Positions 21,140-30,864 of a stretch of 64,000 nt of DNA are shown one piece after another. Position numbers and translations under genes: made by a program. The notes under the pieces were generated by a model. It had not been told where the DNA came from. It made no database searches and was given only the letters and a program-made list of their open reading frames with translations. Source of the stretch: Monocercomonoides exilis (lineage: Eukaryota > Preaxostyla > Oxymonadida > Polymastigidae); assembly GCA_001643675.2 (NCBI GenBank), contig LSRY02000045.1, positions 652,001 to 716,000 on the forward strand, written 5' to 3'. The first letter of the stretch is position 1; each line of letters opens with the position of its first letter.

Positions 21140-23758
21140 TCAAATCGATAGTGCATCTACAATTTCATCTCCTGCAGTTATTGTTTGATGATACAAAGAC
21201 TTACATTCATCTTTCAATATATAATACCATGATCGTACTCCATTTTTTGTTTTTTGTTTATGAACGCATTTATCTTTGATCTGCAGTTGAAAATTTTTAT
21301 CTTTCATCTCACAAGGTTTATTTGCAAGAGCATCTGTACATTTCATACCTTCGCATAGGTCATCATAATAATCACAAATCCAGTTTTCAAAAGGGTTTTT
21401 GCTTGCCTCGATTATATCTTGTTTTGCTTCTGTTATTGGAATTAATCTAACGTTGAACTTTGAGAGATCTCTTTTCATGAAATACGTTAACAGATTATCA
21501 TAGAATTCCGTTGTAAATGAATCACATAATTGTTCAAAGAATGAAAAGTTATTTTTGTATTTTCCATTACATGCAAGCACAACGTATCTACGATCTCCTA
21601 TTTCTATTTTTAAAGGAAAAGAATTATTAGTTACGAATATAAAGTTAGCAACATTTTCAAAATTTCTTCTTGGTTGATTCTTTTCGTTTATTCTTATTAC
21701 TATATCTGTAATGACTGATTTTAATGCATTGAAGTTTGCTAGTCTATCTTCTCCACAGTTCTTGAGTTCGTTTAATATTATTAACATTTTGCTTTCTACA
21801 ACAGAATTAAAGTTACCTGTCAATTCTCCTATTTCTGTAACATTTCTGCTCGAATATCCAGCAAACAATTCAGATATTACATCTGTAAATCTATTCTAAC
21901 CAATCCCTTGAAGTCCTTTCAATACCAAGGCAGTTTCATTTTTGATTCCAGGATGTTGAACAATATTAGCAATCCAGTTAATAACATATTCATATAGTTC
22001 ATCATTTGAATCTGCAATTACCTCTCGAACAAAGTCAAGAAACATTGATATTATTTTCATGGCGACTTGTTCAAGAATTCGATACTTAAACCCTTGAAAC
22101 ATAGAATACATGTTTGGAATATCTAAAGCATTAAACATAACACCTTGTAATGTTAATTTGGATAAACCTGTGAGTAGAATGTCATATGCAGTTATTGTTT
22201 TCGATTCAGTCTTCCACGATTGTATCATCTTTAGATTTTTCTTCATATTTGTATCTGTGACGAAAGCAATACACCAGCATTTGTCAAATATATTATACTC
22301 TTTTTGTATATACATTGATCCAGTTTCAATAAATCGAAAAACTCTTGAAAGATCAGTAAATACTTCACTATTGTTTTTATACTGGCCACTTTCTGATTTG
22401 TTTCTTATATCTGTTTGTGAAAATGAATCATATAAATCAATTGGTTCGATACACTTTTCATATTCAACTGCTTCTTTTTCTTTTGAACTTTTCAAAAGTT
22501 TCATTTTCTTTATCTCAGGAACAACAGTGTTTTGATAATATTCTGGACACCAGATCTTAACAATCTTTTGTAAGACATAAGGTGTTGATTTCTTATTCAA
22601 ACAGTTCTCTCGTGTTTTATCCCAATTCAGATCAGCATTGGCTGTTAAAGTATTATTGCTTTTTATCTCTTGATAATACGCTTCGATGTCTTCTTCTTGT
22701 ACTGATTCGATATTAATGAGACTGTTAATGGCGCAAAACAATGGGAATAACGATAATTCTTTATCGATACTGAAATGACAATAATTATGAATTGTAACAT
22801 TTGTGATTCCACAAACAAGCACTTCAGCAAACTCTTTCGGCATCGAGCAGAGTCCATCAGCTGTTAGATGTATGTTCGTATCATCATTAAATGAATCATA
22901 TCGAATATCAATACCAAATATGTTTAGTATATCTTCCAATGATGAAAGATTCGATTTGTCAAGATAGTTATTCAAGTCAACATAATTTTTAACTATTTTT
23001 GAATCTCCTTTGACTCTTTCACGTATTCTGGTCTCAGCCTGTTCAATGAATAGATTGATTGCAGAATCATTATATCGACCAGTTATATCACACTCTTCTT
23101 TTGCTTTCTTTTTCAGTTTCTCAGGAATATGTATTGTTGCATCCTTGCTCTCTTCTTCAGTGAACTTTATTATTTTTGTTTCGGCTTGAACAAGACATCG
23201 TCGATTTCCATTCACACAAGTAAACACATCTATCTCATAGTCGGAACACTTGTAGACTTTTGTTTGTGAATCAGTCTTTAATGGATATTCATCTCGGTCA
23301 CAATAGATATGTAATCCACCATTTCCTGTCTGAACTAATCCAACATTTTCTGGTAATCTTAAGAGAATTGATTGTCTGATTTTTTCTTTTCTTTCTTCGT
23401 CGACTGCTTTGTTTATATCGATATCAACTACAGCTGGATTATCAATTTTGCTGATATCAATATATTGTCCTGTTTTTTGTCCTGTTTCATAAATCGTTTC
23501 ATCTGTATCCTTGTTCTTAAATTCTCGAGACACTTTCTTGTAATTGTATCATGGTTTTATACATCCATTTATTCGTTCACCAATAGTTTTCTTTTTCATC
23601 ATTTCTTTTCGTATTCTCTGTTTTTGTTCTTCCTGTACAAACATCTTTTCTATTATTGGATCTTCGTCAACCATTAATGCTGGATTCTTTTTAAAAGATC
23701 AGAATTTATGACCATCGTGTTTTCCATTTGTCTTTTTAGTGGAAGCAAAAAAATCCAT
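21140..23758 (-). pseudogene. AEP primase-SF3 (D5-like) helicase, three in-frame stops
   Basis: The frame is continuous from ATG 23,758 to TGA 21,140 (about 870 codons) apart from TGA 23,701-23,699, TGA 23,551-23,549 and TAG 21,898-21,896. The N-terminal third has an archaeo-eukaryotic primase look (VVDIDINKA acidic pair, then TGNGGLHIYC). The C-terminal third has the SF3 Walker A neighbourhood ALVLKGLQGIG-x-NRFTDVISELF and a later VTNNSFPLKIE (SF3 motif C-like Asn). The TAG falls exactly on the Walker A lysine position. Both TGA fall where Trp reads naturally (KF-x-SFKK, KP-x-YNYKK). The role would be priming and unwinding for element replication. The gene sits alone between the two nested repeat arms. 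Confidence 0.8.
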
Positions 23759-23823
23759 TTTTTTTAAAACAAAACTTATTTTTGATTTTAGTTTTCAAAT
23801 GCATTTTTTCATATATATGACCA

Positions 23824-23956
23824 ATATGTCCGTATGGCCACTGATTTTTTAAGAAGTGAAATAACACTGTGCACCCTGTGCACCCTGTGCATTGACATTA
23901 ATTCATCACACAATTATTTATGTAACGTAACCGCAGCAGACGAGCAGACATGTTTT
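23824..23956 (-). repeat. Nested inverted repeat, right arm
   Basis: This is the reverse-complement partner of 20,940-21,072. It includes GCACCCTGT tandem units (23,868-23,890) and TTATTTATGTAACGTAAC near the outer side. It lies 66 bp upstream of the helicase start, so it may contain that gene's promoter. Confidence 0.85.
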
Positions 23957-24099
23957 TTCTATTAATTAAAATGACCCGGTGAACTGACATTCTTTTTCGA
24001 TATTTCTTTTGTGAATCGTTAATGTTTCTTTAACATAAATGAAAAAAATATTATTAATATTGTCATAAATAATGAAAACAGTTTTGATATATTTTTGAT

Positions 24100-24579
24100 T
24101 TAATACTCCAACATGTATTTCATTACGAACTTGACATTAGACATATCCAAAGGAGTTTCATCAAAATTTTTGAACCAAACTCTGAAGTTATCTTGTTGAA
24201 AAAACTGCTGATATTTATCTCTCTCTTGAAATTCATTACAATACCTAACAAGTGAATCATTATCTTTATCTTCATGAATGAAATCCCCATGTAATGAAAT
24301 GTGTTTAGGCTCTTCAAGTGCAATAGTATTTATTAAATTTGAAGATTCAGTGTTGTTTAATTCAATTTTTCGAATTAGTTTACACCATATTACATGAAAA
24401 TATCTTTTGCGTTTTGAATTTATAAACGCTTTTGGAAGAATAGTGATTAAAGTTGATGTTGTGTGATATCTTTTAACAGGCACACAGTTCTCATAATTTA
24501 TATCTATGTTCGATGAAATATCACACAGGGTCAAGGTCTGCAGAGCAGCCTTCGCTGGATGCACTTCATGTGCAGTCAT
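24100..24579 (-). CDS. Unknown Polinton protein (about 159 residues)
   Basis: I prefer the start at MTAHEVHPAKAALQTL (24,579); an in-frame upstream start at 24,627 is possible. The product is a compact mixed alpha/beta sequence (KRYFHVIWCKLIRKIE, NFRVWFKNFDETPLD) that ends MKYMLEY with TAA. No motif is recognised. It lies downstream of the capsid gene on the same strand, where Polintons carry minor virion proteins, so a structural role is a reasonable but unproven guess. Confidence 0.55.
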   Translation of the reverse strand: MTAHEVHPAKAALQTLTLCDISSNIDINYENCVPVKRYHTTSTLITILPKAFINSKRKRYFHVIWCKLIRKIELNNTESSNLINTIALEEPKHISLHGDFIHEDKDNDSLVRYCNEFQERDKYQQFFQQDNFRVWFKNFDETPLDMSNVKFVMKYMLEY

Positions 24580-24826
24580 TTTCTGAAAATTAAAATCCCA
24601 AAGCATTTCAAAAATGAAATTAAACATTCATCGATTCAGGTGTTGGAAGTCTTGGAGGATCTTCATTTTTTATTGCTGCTGTTAATAATAAACACTGGAA
24701 TGTTTGGACAATTGTTGATATTATTAATGTTGTGCAAAGGACAATTTCAAATAACATTTATGTATTTGTAATGATTGACTATTTCATTATTGATAAAAAT
24801 TAAAAATATATATATAATTGGTTGGT

Positions 24827-26587
24827 TTATTCTTCTAATTCTCCAGCTGGAGTATATCCTAACTCACTTAATACATCTTCTGTAGTATGATCTTTAACAT
24901 ATTGAACATTTAATCCATCTTTGAGACTAAAAATCCAAAATGATTGTTGAACCATGTTGAATAGAGGAGCAGGGGGATGTCTTGCATTTTGAGTGAGATC
25001 ATCTCTAACGTTGTAATAAGTATCTGTTTCTCCACTGTAAATGGGAGTTCCTCTGAGTTCAACAGAAACAGGAGTATTTCCAGTGTGAATTCCATAAAAA
25101 CAGATTCCAGTTCCACAACTTCTCTCACACTGTGTTGTGAACATGAATGATGTTTCATCAGTAGTTGGAAAGAAGACTTCAGAAGCATTATTTTTGACAC
25201 TTGTGAGACTCTCTTCATACTCCTCAGTGGCTGGGAATAAAGAATCAAGATCTGAAGCATTAAGCATCATCTGGAAAAACATTGCATCTGTAGTATTTAA
25301 AGGCTTTTCAGGGAATCGTCTATCACCGATGTAGAGTTGGAGCTCTTTATATTGAGGGTTATCAAATGTTGTCCAATGACGAGTATCTTTTTGGAATAGA
25401 GAAACTGTTGACATAACATGATTAAAGCATAAGTTGTCATGGCACTGTTGAAATCCTGAAGGAGTAGGAGCACTTCCTAATCTTTTTGTCTCAATTCTTT
25501 GTGAAGGAACTACAAATGGATGAGAAGAGAAGTATTCAACAAGATTAGTTTAGCACTGAGAAGACACATTTTATCCCGCAATAGAGATCTTACAGTCTTT
25601 CGTCTGGCAAAATGTGACTGTGGGAGTAAACTCAGGAATAATAGTTTCATAATTGAATCCATCAACAGTTCCTTCAGCAGTTAAGTCATAATTAAATACA
25701 AACTGACGTGAAGGACAGTTTATTTGTGTGAACTTCTTTGCATACTCAAAACATGAATCAGGAGTAGTAAGGATCATCTTCATTACGCTATCGTAGTTTT
25801 GTCCTTGTGAAGATTTGAAGAAGTTTCTTCGTTTTCCTACAGTTTTGATCATGGACATTTTTGGAGATACTCGACAGTTAACAAGTGCTTCAGGTTTTAT
25901 GGTGTATTTGAGTTTCAAATTTCCGAATAAACGATTTGGATAATCAATAAATCCTGAAAACAGAAGAATATCATCAAGAGGAATAGATATTGGAATATCA
26001 ATATCAAGATAAGATCCTGCTTTAATTAGTGTTATCGGAACGTAGACTCCACAAGCAGAATTATCATATTTGTGCACATTATCATATAAAGAGTGTATAT
26101 GTTTTCGATTATCTTTCTCAGTTTTTGGCTTGATTGTGTTATATATAAATGATTCAATAGTTGCATTGGGCTGACGAGTAGAATCAATAATCTTATCTTC
26201 TCCATGAACAACACAATAATCTGAGATAATATTTGATCCTGATCTCAGTCCGATGAACATAAATTGAGACTCAAGCAGTTTCTTTCCTGCTTGTGAGATC
26301 TCATTATCGCGTGTAACAAGATCATGAGAGAAATTAATTCTTGCAGTAATGACTGTAGTAATAAATGAATCGTGAATTTGTGTGACATCCACATTTGCGT
26401 TAGTCATCGATATGTTTATTTCATGAGTGTAATCCAAAGGAAGTTTTTCATCAGGAATAGCTTCAGAAATAGAATAATAGTGTCTTCCATCGTTGATTGC
26501 AGTCATTTTTGAATAAGTTTTTAATGCAGCCTCAATATTTCCGACAGGCTGTAACCCAAGTGATTTTGTAACATGCAGATTTGACAT
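24827..26587 (-). pseudogene. Candidate Polinton major capsid protein, two in-frame TAA
   Basis: A single frame of 586 codons runs from ATG 26,587 to TAA 24,827 and is interrupted only by TAA at 25,573-25,571 and 25,552-25,550. Position in the element, length (close to 600 residues) and beta-rich composition fit a double-jelly-roll capsid protein. Typical stretches are DYTHEINISMTNANVDVTQ, FMFIGLRSGSN, AGSYLDIDIPISIPLDDIL and NMVQQSFWIFSLKDG. The assignment is by context and general character, not a verified match. Both TAA read well as Gln, and the stretch between and after them (TNLVEYFSSHPFVVPSQR) is clearly coding. Its start faces the small virion-type gene at 26,646. Confidence 0.65.
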
Positions 26588-26645
26588 TTCGTATTTAATA
26601 GAAGATAAAAACTTGAAGAATATAATATTTTATCGCTATCAAAAT

Positions 26646-26999
26646 ATGTCAGCTGGAATTTGGAACAAAATGAAAAACTTTTTCTCGAATACATTTAATA
26701 CTGTGAAGAATGGAATTAAATGGGTGAACGATAAGGTAGTGAAGCCTCTTATTCGACCGGTATTGAATACTGTATCACCATTCCTTCCTGGTCCTGGAAA
26801 ACTAATTAATAACGTTGTCAACACAGTGAGTGATTTTGCTGATAATGCTCTTGGAAACAGAAGCAGAAACATCTCTTACGATCTGCAATATTCCAACAAT
26901 TCAGGAACATTAAACAGATCAGGAGGAATGAATCGAGCAACATCGAGTACATCAGATATTCTAAAGCAAGGATTGCTTAACAGAAGAGTTCAACTTTAA
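26646..26999 (+). CDS. Small amphipathic virion-type protein (pVI-like candidate)
   Basis: From ATG 26,646 the frame encodes 117 residues. The N-terminus is a strongly amphipathic basic helix (MSAGIWNKMKNFFSNTFN, then VKNGIKWVNDKVVKPL), followed by a Pro/Gly hinge (FLPGPGKLINNVVN), a second helix and a Ser/Asn/Arg-rich tail. This organisation resembles membrane-active minor capsid proteins such as adenovirus pVI, which Polinton relatives often encode next to the capsid gene. It is intact with TAA 26,997-26,999. The start lies 58 bp from the divergent capsid gene, suggesting a shared bidirectional promoter. Confidence 0.5.
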   Translation: MSAGIWNKMKNFFSNTFNTVKNGIKWVNDKVVKPLIRPVLNTVSPFLPGPGKLINNVVNTVSDFADNALGNRSRNISYDLQYSNNSGTLNRSGGMNRATSSTSDILKQGLLNRRVQL

Positions 27000-27075
27000 A
27001 AATAAAATTATTAATGGAATCCACAAAAATATTTTTCACTTGATGTTATTATTTATTTTTGTATTTATAATTTGT

Positions 27076-28083
27076 TTAGAATTGTTCTTCTTCGATATCC
27101 ATCTTGTCAGAAATCGCTGAAGATAAAGAAGACGAAGAAGCTGATGATGATGAACTTGAGCCTTGATTAGATTTGATAAATATTTCAATTAAAGGATTCT
27201 GAAGATCCGGATTTGTATTAATTAATGGGACGAAATTTGTCAAAGGATTTTGAGAAGTGAATATCATTTTTGCAACTTGAATCGTTGTTGGAGCATATCT
27301 TTTTATGAGAACATCGAAATCGTTATCAGTTAATCGAGAGTAGAATGCTTTCCAATACTTTCTGTGCTTTGATATCACATTTCCTTTATCGATAAACATA
27401 TTGTAAATACCGATGTTTGGATTGATAGCCATCATCATATCATGAATCAAACACTGTCTGTATATTACAGAATTTATTTTTGTTAGATGCTGACTGTAGG
27501 TGAATTTCTTATTTTCACATAATTTTCTCACCTCATCACTTGTGTCGAAACTTTATTGAAACCTCTCAAGGATCTGTGAAACTACTCTCTTTTTGAAATC
27601 AATATCCATTCTGTCAACTTGTCCTTTATGAAGATTCTTCAAATAATCAACATATTTGTTCTCACGTCTGTCATTCAAGTTTGGAAATTTATCAATATAA
27701 TTACACATTAGTTTTCTTCTCTTGCGCTCATCTCCTGTTGTATATCCATCAACTGCATATATATCGTTATTTGGAGTTTTCCAAATGATCTAATCGGGAG
27801 TATCAGGGTTGTTATCATGATCTATTGAATCGAAACTCCAATCTTTTCCTTCTTTCCAAAGTTTATTTCGTTTCAGATAGTTTTTCCCTGACTGTTCACT
27901 CATTAAACCTTTAATATATCGTATTTCCTGTTGTTGATCAAGTATAATATGTTTCAATTCATCCATTCCAAGTTTTGCTTTTGGGCCACCTGCATGTGCC
28001 TTTTTTCTATTGGTGGTATCTGATGAAAATAGTGAAATTCCTTTTTTTGGTAACTCAAGCAGATTTAGACTGTTAAACATCAA
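27076..28083 (-). pseudogene. Unknown Polinton protein, TAG and TAA in frame
   Basis: One frame of 336 codons from ATG 28,083 to TAA 27,076 is interrupted by TAG 27,792-27,790 and TAA 27,555-27,553. Between them the coding character is strong (IIWKTPNNDIYAVDGYTTG, RMDIDFKKRVVSQILERFQ). The product is Lys/Asn-rich with a C-terminal Ser tract (GSSSSSSASSSS) and an acidic end (MDIEEEQF). No domain is recognised. It may be a virion-associated or assembly protein. It diverges from the ATPase gene across a 61-bp intergenic space. Confidence 0.6.
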
Positions 28084-28144
28084 TAGTTCTTTTATACAAG
28101 ATAAAAATGTTTTAATCAGATTAAAATACTAAATAATTATCATT

Positions 28145-29119
28145 ATGAAAAGTGGACAGATTCTTCCTGCGTTCCTCGTAGGAAGCAGCGAGAGATCGCA
28201 GCTTCTTAAAGAAATCAACTCGAGATCCTTAGAGACAATCGTGAATAGAAGAAACAGAGAGGCAGAATTAGATATCACGTATGAGATTCAATCAGATATA
28301 CATCCAGATCTGTTTTTCATACGTATTTCTGTTAATTTGCTTGTAGGAGGAAGAGGAAGTGGAAAAACATATAGTGTTTTGAAAGAACTAGCTAAAGTGA
28401 GTGCATTAGATGAATTATATCAAGAATATGATGTCACTCCTGAGTTGCATTTTGGAGGCTATTCATTATTTGTGTATGTGTCTGACAAGAGTTGTGATCA
28501 AACATTTGAGAGGATGAAGAAATTTATTGAATTTCCAATAGTGCAAGTGAGATATAATGAAGCTTTAAAAACACTAACTGATATCAGTAATGCCAAAGAA
28601 CTATATCGTGACATACGCAATAGAAAACAACAGGATGAATCAGTTGTGAATGCTGTATTGGAGACACTGCATATAGAAGACTTTTCTCAACCTGTTCATC
28701 ACACAGCAGTTTTATTTGATGACTGCATGGAGATGTTCAAAAAGAAAGATGGATTATTTGGATTACTGTTTGAGAATAGACAGCCTATGATCACATTCTT
28801 CTTATGCTAACAAGATCCAAAAGGAATATGCTCAGAAGTGAAAGCTAATTTGGACACTCTGTGGATATTTGAAGGATTCTCCAAATTGAAGTTCAATTAT
28901 GTATATTATCAGTTGCAGACTAATCAAGATCGTGATACTCTATGGGAAGGCTACAAAAATTTAAGCAGAAGAGACATCATGCACTTCTCATATGATGATG
29001 ACGGGACAAAAATAAAGACCATTATTAATGCTAAAAAGGATGACCCCCGACAGGGATCAGAACTAAGCGATAAGAACAGAAGAACAGCTATCAACGTGAG
29101 ATATGTTAGAAATATTTAA
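28145..29119 (+). pseudogene. FtsK/HerA-type genome-packaging ATPase, one in-frame TAA
   Basis: Walker A LVGGRGSGKT lies at residues about 66-75 and Walker B-like AVLFDDCMEMF at about 195. ITFFLC, then TAA 28,808-28,810, then QDPKGI marks the sensor strand that ends in the conserved Gln-Asp in this family. The frame continues after the stop (ANLDTLWIFEGFSKL) to TAA 29,119, for 324 codons in total, close to typical Polinton/A32-like ATPases. The stop falls immediately before the sensor Gln codon. The role would be packaging the genome into capsids. It overlaps the convergent next gene by 4 bp. Confidence 0.82.
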
Positions 29120-29463
29120 AGAATTCTATTATTTTTCAAAGTTTCTACAACGATTTCCATTTGTTTTGACAAAATATAGATTGCATCAATAATTTCAGAA
29201 TCGTTCGATAAATTTTTCGACAAGATATTATTTGAAGATTTCTTTAGTGATATCTTGTTATTGAGTTTAGTGATTCTATATCCTTCTATGTGATATTGCT
29301 TATTGAGTTTACATGTTGATAGCTTATTCATCTCTTCTTCATTATCTGTTAGATATTCTTTAAACTCCTGAACTGTTTCAAATGTTTTAATATCAGGTGA
29401 AAAAGGTTCAATTATTGTTATATCTGGTAATTCTTTTTTAACAATTTTGGCTGTTTTTGACAT
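29116..29463 (-). CDS. Unknown small Polinton protein (115 residues)
   Basis: Intact frame with TAA end. The sequence is charged and helical (VQEFKEYLTDNEEEMNKL, AIYILSKQMEIVVETLKNN), suggesting a coiled-coil adaptor. There is no recognisable domain. It is convergent with the ATPase (4-bp overlap) and 57 bp downstream of the next minus-strand gene. Confidence 0.5.
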   Translation of the reverse strand: MSKTAKIVKKELPDITIIEPFSPDIKTFETVQEFKEYLTDNEEEMNKLSTCKLNKQYHIEGYRITKLNNKISLKKSSNNILSKNLSNDSEIIDAIYILSKQMEIVVETLKNNRIL

Positions 29464-29520
29464 CTTTTAAAAGAAGATAAAAATAAAAATCACTTACGTT
29501 TTATTCACTTATGATATTCA

Positions 29521-29868
29521 TTACTGTTTTATATCTTTACTTTCATCAGTGCTATCTGGTATGTTCTTTTTAAAATCTTTTTCAGCACGAAGTGCCGGGA
29601 ACAGCAAACTGTTTTCACAATATTTTCTATAAGCCTCTTCAATAGAAATATATTTAGCATTATTGAGAATTGTTTGGACCTCTTTTAAAGTGTCTTCACT
29701 TTCGAACATGTTTTTTGAAAGCATTTTTATGACAGTTAGTTGAATTGAATGTGAATGCTTTTTAAAGAACTCATTTTGTAATTTGTATCTTTCTTGACTT
29801 TTTCTTATTTGCTGCAGTTGTTTTGCTTTTGCTTCTTCTTCTGATTCATATAACTTTTTTCTTCCCAT
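29521..29868 (-). CDS. Unknown small basic Polinton protein (115 residues)
   Basis: It begins MGRKKLYESEEEAKAKQL and continues with a basic amphipathic helix (RKSQERYKLQ). This N-terminal pattern recurs in small, possibly DNA-binding proteins of large DNA viruses and related transposons, from memory. The remainder is helical (EDTLKEVQTILNNAKYISIE). Intact, TAA end. A DNA-binding or regulatory role is only an inference. Confidence 0.5.
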   Translation of the reverse strand: MGRKKLYESEEEAKAKQLQQIRKSQERYKLQNEFFKKHSHSIQLTVIKMLSKNMFESEDTLKEVQTILNNAKYISIEEAYRKYCENSLLFPALRAEKDFKKNIPDSTDESKDIKQ

Positions 29869-29916
29869 TGAATTTTAAATTGAATAAAAAAATATTTGAA
29901 TTATTTTTTTATCATA

Positions 29917-30288
29917 TTATTTTTTCTTTATGTTGAAATTTATTTTTTCTTTTTTGAGAACTGCTATTTGATCATCAAGCTCTTTTGCTCTTTCACGTCT
30001 CAATTTGAAAGTGTTTGCAGCTTCAATAATAGAATAAAGTTTCTGTTTTCTCAATTCTTTTCGTTCGTCATGTGTTTTAGAGAGTTGAACATCGTCATAT
30101 ATATTTTCGTCTATTGCATTTAAAAACTCTTGTTCTTGAATCTGTTGTTTTCCATAATCTTTCAACAGTTTCTTATTTTTTTGATAAGATCCTCTTCCAA
30201 AAGCAGGAATAACGTCAAGTCGAAATAATGTTTTCGCAAGTATTTCTGATGGCTTCAATTTCTTATTCTTAAAATTTTGTTTGCTCAT
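29917..30288 (-). pseudogene. Truncated duplicate of the PolB N-terminus (right TIR)
   Basis: The first 115 codons are the same as the polymerase start at 12,409. Homology stops at 29,944, after which nine unrelated codons (ending IKKK) lead to TAA. It exists because the terminal repeat extends into the polymerase gene. It can produce at most a coiled-coil leader peptide. Confidence 0.9.
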
Positions 30289-30557
30289 TATTCCTAATTT
30301 TATAGAAATTTAAAAAATTTCGATTTTAAAAAATCTCTGTCATTTTCCCCCCACATAAATAGATCCTGTTTAATTTTAAAAATAAATATGAAAAAGGGTC
30401 CAATTTAATTTTTTAGAAGAACTGAAAGTTTTGGAAATTTTCAATATTTGGGATTTTGTTTTGTAATTGATTTGATTTCAATAATTATTATTATTGATTG
30501 ATTAATTTTAATTATCGATATCGATTAATTATTTATTGTTTAATTTTGATTGTCATT

Positions 30558-30641
30558 AAGCACTTTTCATTAAGCACTTTTCATTAAGCACTTTTCATTA
30601 AGCACTTTTCATTAAGCACTTTTCATTAAGCACTTTTCATT
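30558..30641 (-). repeat. 14-bp tandem repeat, 6 units (right TIR)
   Basis: Six perfect copies of the unit read as AAGCACTTTTCATT on the plus strand, one more than in the left TIR. Confidence 0.95.
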
Positions 30642-30792
30642 AATCACTTATCATTTATTATTGTGAATTAGATTTTGAATTTGAGTTCTAAATTCACTGC
30701 GAATTTGACTGCAGCGCAGCTATGAGTAACTCTGTCTCATATATCGCAAAGAGGCATGATTTATTTGATTTGACAAATGTTTGAAAATTTGT

Positions 30793-30864
30793 CGCCTCTA
30801 ACGGGTATTGAACCTTTGACCTTAATTATGAAAGGCCATGGTATAACCCTTAAGTTATGAAAGC
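30793..30864 (-). other. tRNA-Met-like relic (right TIR)
   Basis: Exact inverted copy of the 72-nt tRNA-like segment of the left TIR, with the same B-box consensus and poor internal stems. Confidence 0.3.

Noticed and set aside
12409-29119. The whole genome or element simply using UAR = Gln
   Set aside because: The phosphoesterase and CIAO2 genes and the intact fibre genes use only CAA/CAG for Gln. Most intact Polinton genes end in TAA with no nearby TGA, and readthrough would run into neighbouring genes. TGA at Trp-like sites is also outside that code.
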